From contig DQEK01000251.1 in the NCBI GenBank assembly GCA_003533545.1, positions 9,173-14,901 of the forward strand: 5,729 bases of DNA, read 5' to 3'. How positions within the stretch are numbered: the first letter of the stretch is position 1; each line of letters starts with the position of its first letter. The position numbers and the translations under genes are program-made. A model generated the notes under the pieces. That model was not told the origin of the DNA. It did not search any database and worked only from the letters and a program-made list of their open reading frames with translations. Source of the DNA: Acidobacteriota bacterium (GTDB lineage: Bacteria > Acidobacteriota > Vicinamibacteria > Vicinamibacterales > UBA8438). Positions 5,352-5,729 of this stretch are shown piece by piece.

Positions 5352-5729
5352 ATGACCAGGCGGATTCGCGTGTGTTGTGTGGGTGCGGTGTCGCTCGCGG
5401 TGGCGTTCGGTCTGGCGGCGATGGCGGGGAGTGCTGCTGGTGATGAGATCGGAGGCGTGGTCACCGGCGTGAGCGGGGCTGAGGCTGGTGTCTGGGTGAT
5501 CGCTGAGACGACTGACTTCGACGCGTCCTTCCGCAAGATCGTCGTCACCGATGATCGAGGCCGTTATCTGGTGCCGGACCTGCCATCCGCGTCTTACGAG
5601 GTGTGGGTCCGCGGGTACGGGGTGCGGGACTCGGCGAAGGTCTCGGCCCAGCCTGGCGACGAGGTAGACCTCACGGTGGCGGAGGCGTCACCCGCCGAGG
5701 CGGCGGAGATCTATCCCGCCAACTACTGG
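5352..5729 (+). CDS. Exported carboxypeptidase-regulatory-like domain protein, 3' end outside the window
   Basis: The first 126 codons are open to the last base of the window with no stop, so the gene is cut by the window edge. The start has a strong AGGAG site and a textbook Sec signal: MTRRIR, a hydrophobic core, and a likely cleavage near GSAAG-DE (about 26-31). Residues about 33-110 form a beta-sandwich of the carboxypeptidase-regulatory-like (CarboxypepD_reg) type, with the typical VTDDRGRYLVPDLP, YEVWVRGYG and PGDEVDLTV strands. A linker follows, ending in IYPANYW. From memory, acidobacterial proteins with this same opening (GVWVIAETTD, YP-x-x-YW) continue for several hundred residues with a CxxCH haem motif and a beta-propeller. 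That part is not in the window and is inference. The gene lies 102 bases after the ankyrin gene on the same strand. Whether it shares the transcript cannot be decided here. Confidence 0.88.
   Translation, partial: MTRRIRVCCVGAVSLAVAFGLAAMAGSAAGDEIGGVVTGVSGAEAGVWVIAETTDFDASFRKIVVTDDRGRYLVPDLPSASYEVWVRGYGVRDSAKVSAQPGDEVDLTVAEASPAEAAEIYPANYW

Noticed and set aside
4787..5548. Long antisense open frame of 253 codons across the end of the ankyrin gene and the following gap
   Set aside because: It mirrors the codon pattern of GC-rich sense genes, is rich in Ser, Arg, Ala and Pro with no recognisable domain, and overlaps two well-supported + strand genes.

Overview
The window is a compact, one-strand (+) stretch of GC-rich DNA. 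It carries four consecutive genes, all of whose products look exported: (1) a multi-domain c-type cytochrome-like protein of the DUF1587/1595/1592/1588/1585 family, reading from the left edge to 2410; (2) a twin-arginine (Tat) exported DUF1552 protein, 2407-3759; (3) an exported protein made almost entirely of ankyrin repeats, 3771-5249; (4) the first 126 codons of an exported protein with a carboxypeptidase-regulatory-like beta domain, 5352 to the right edge, where it is cut off. No tRNA, rRNA, CRISPR array, insertion sequence or phage gene is visible.

The gene families point to a Gram-negative bacterium of the Acidobacteriota (Vicinamibacteria-type soil or marine lineages) or a related group such as Planctomycetota or Verrucomicrobiota. 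DUF1592-type cytochromes paired with DUF1552 proteins are expanded there. The exported ankyrin gene and the start of the fourth protein match my recollection of Vicinamibacteria-type genomes best. This is inference from family distribution and GC-rich codon use, not from a marker gene.

Genes 1 and 2 overlap by an ATGA and genes 2 and 3 are 11 bases apart, with gene 3's likely ribosome-binding site lying on gene 2's stop codon. These three are almost certainly one transcript with translational coupling. A 102-base gap separates gene 3 from gene 4. It has a hairpin at each end, neither followed by a T-tract, so read-through into gene 4 is possible but not certain.

As a unit, the genes look like a periplasmic or cell-surface module. 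It would combine a haem-bearing, possibly substrate-binding protein, a Tat-exported (folded, possibly metal-binding) partner with a His-rich site, an ankyrin scaffold, and a beta-domain protein whose relatives, as I recall, continue into a larger haem-motif/beta-propeller protein. None of these families has an established biochemical role that I know of, so the cluster is a real candidate for an undescribed redox or degradation system. It is probably a recurrent cassette rather than unique to this genome.
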